Assembly: GCA_029213075.1 (NCBI GenBank)
Contig: JARGPO010000028.1
Location: 1-36,766 of the forward strand
DNA: 36,766 bases
Direction: 5' to 3'
From: Legionellaceae bacterium
Lineage (GTDB): Bacteria > Pseudomonadota > Gammaproteobacteria > Legionellales > Legionellaceae
The notes below the pieces were generated by a model. That model was not told the DNA's origin. It saw nothing but the letters and a program-made list of their open reading frames with translations, and made no database searches. The position numbers were made by a program, and so were the translations under genes. Shown one piece after another: positions 36,620 to 36,766 of the stretch; position 1 is the stretch's first letter; each line of letters begins with the position of its first letter.

Positions 36620-36639
36620 TAGGGCGTGTTGACAATTGG
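36620..36639. repeat. Single end related to the 8906-8985 MITE-like element
   Basis: TAGGGCGTGTTGACAATTGG matches the terminal 20 bases of the hairpin element at 18 positions. No opposite end is found before the window ends, so it is either a solo or decayed end or the left boundary of a larger element. Confidence 0.5.
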
Positions 36640-36682
36640 TCCCCAGCGCCTACGTGCCTCGGCTTGTCCGAGGCATCCAGAA
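36640..36682 (-). repeat. Dispersed palindromic repeat, copy 6 (inverted)
   Basis: The stem TGCCTCGG / CCGAGGCA (36655-36675) is perfect over 8 bp with loop CTTGT. On the minus strand it reads TTCTGGA, stem-loop, CGTAGGCGCTGGGG, matching copy 1 in loop and flanks. It directly abuts the MITE-like end. The remaining bases to 36766 show no feature. Confidence 0.7.
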
Positions 36683-36766
36683 GATGGTCAAATTAAAACC
36701 TATACTTCAACAAAGCTCTAATACATTGATTTATAAGAGCAAACTTGTATTATAACGGTTCTTACA

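Noticed and set aside
36423-36635. Leftward 70-codon open frame upstream of the BI-1 family gene
   Set aside because: Its start lies inside the MITE-like end, there is no ribosome binding site, the composition is unlike neighbouring proteins, and its 3' end overlaps the BI-1 promoter. It is probably chance or a remnant.

Overview
The window is one AT-rich stretch of a gammaproteobacterial chromosome. Several gene orders point to the order Legionellales, probably a host-associated lineage: an L,D-transpeptidase / small secreted protein / 1192-residue Sel1-repeat trio that matches the Legionella enhA-enhB-enhC locus, a letA/uvrY-type regulator overlapping uvrC, comF next to bioC, a phenylalanine hydroxylase, and anonymous proteins with effector-like traits. 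Genus and species cannot be set from sequence reading alone. No rRNA, tRNA, CRISPR array, intact transposase or phage gene was seen.

Layout. (1) 1-1300: a dispersed palindromic repeat, then a protein that looks like a Ras/Rab-type GTPase that has lost its nucleotide-binding motifs. (2) 1298-4974: carB and greA, overlapping by one base, with no carA beside them. (3) 4975-5460: about 490 bases of non-coding sequence packed with inverted and tandem repeats. (4) 5494-7180: an unknown protein and a PAS-receiver protein without a kinase core. (5) 7207-8899: divergent comF and bioC. (6) 8906-8985: an 80-base hairpin element resembling a MITE. (7) 9156-12565: phhA, then the letA/uvrY-type regulator and uvrC, which overlap. 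(8) 12600-12725: three 41-bp tandem repeats ending in a palindrome. (9) 12804-14943: a TVP38/TMEM64 membrane protein and a flavin disulfide oxidoreductase, transcribed leftward. (10) 15160-20090: enhA-enhB-enhC. (11) 20154-23003: uvrA, with a perfect 12-bp inverted repeat reaching into its start codon. (12) 23381-25123: a lipoprotein with a poly-aspartate tail, convergent with an unknown helical protein. (13) 25396-29607: the ribosome/GTPase cluster, with rplU-rpmA-obg leftward and rplY-pth-ychF rightward from promoters whose -35 boxes overlap. pth appears to use a rare ATT start. (14) 29796-33795: a type I secretion-like operon (ABC protein, HlyD, TolC) whose ABC subunit has lost its ATPase motifs. 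(15) 33907-36385: rarA, a tiny exported protein and a Bax-inhibitor-1 family membrane protein, all leftward. (16) 36620-36675: a half copy of the MITE-like end beside another palindromic repeat.

Most of the window is housekeeping. The parts most worth following up are the pseudo-GTPase, the ATPase-dead secretion operon, the kinase-less PAS-receiver protein, the ATT start of pth, the palindrome at uvrA, and a repeat family whose stems change in a compensatory way while the loop and flank stay conserved.
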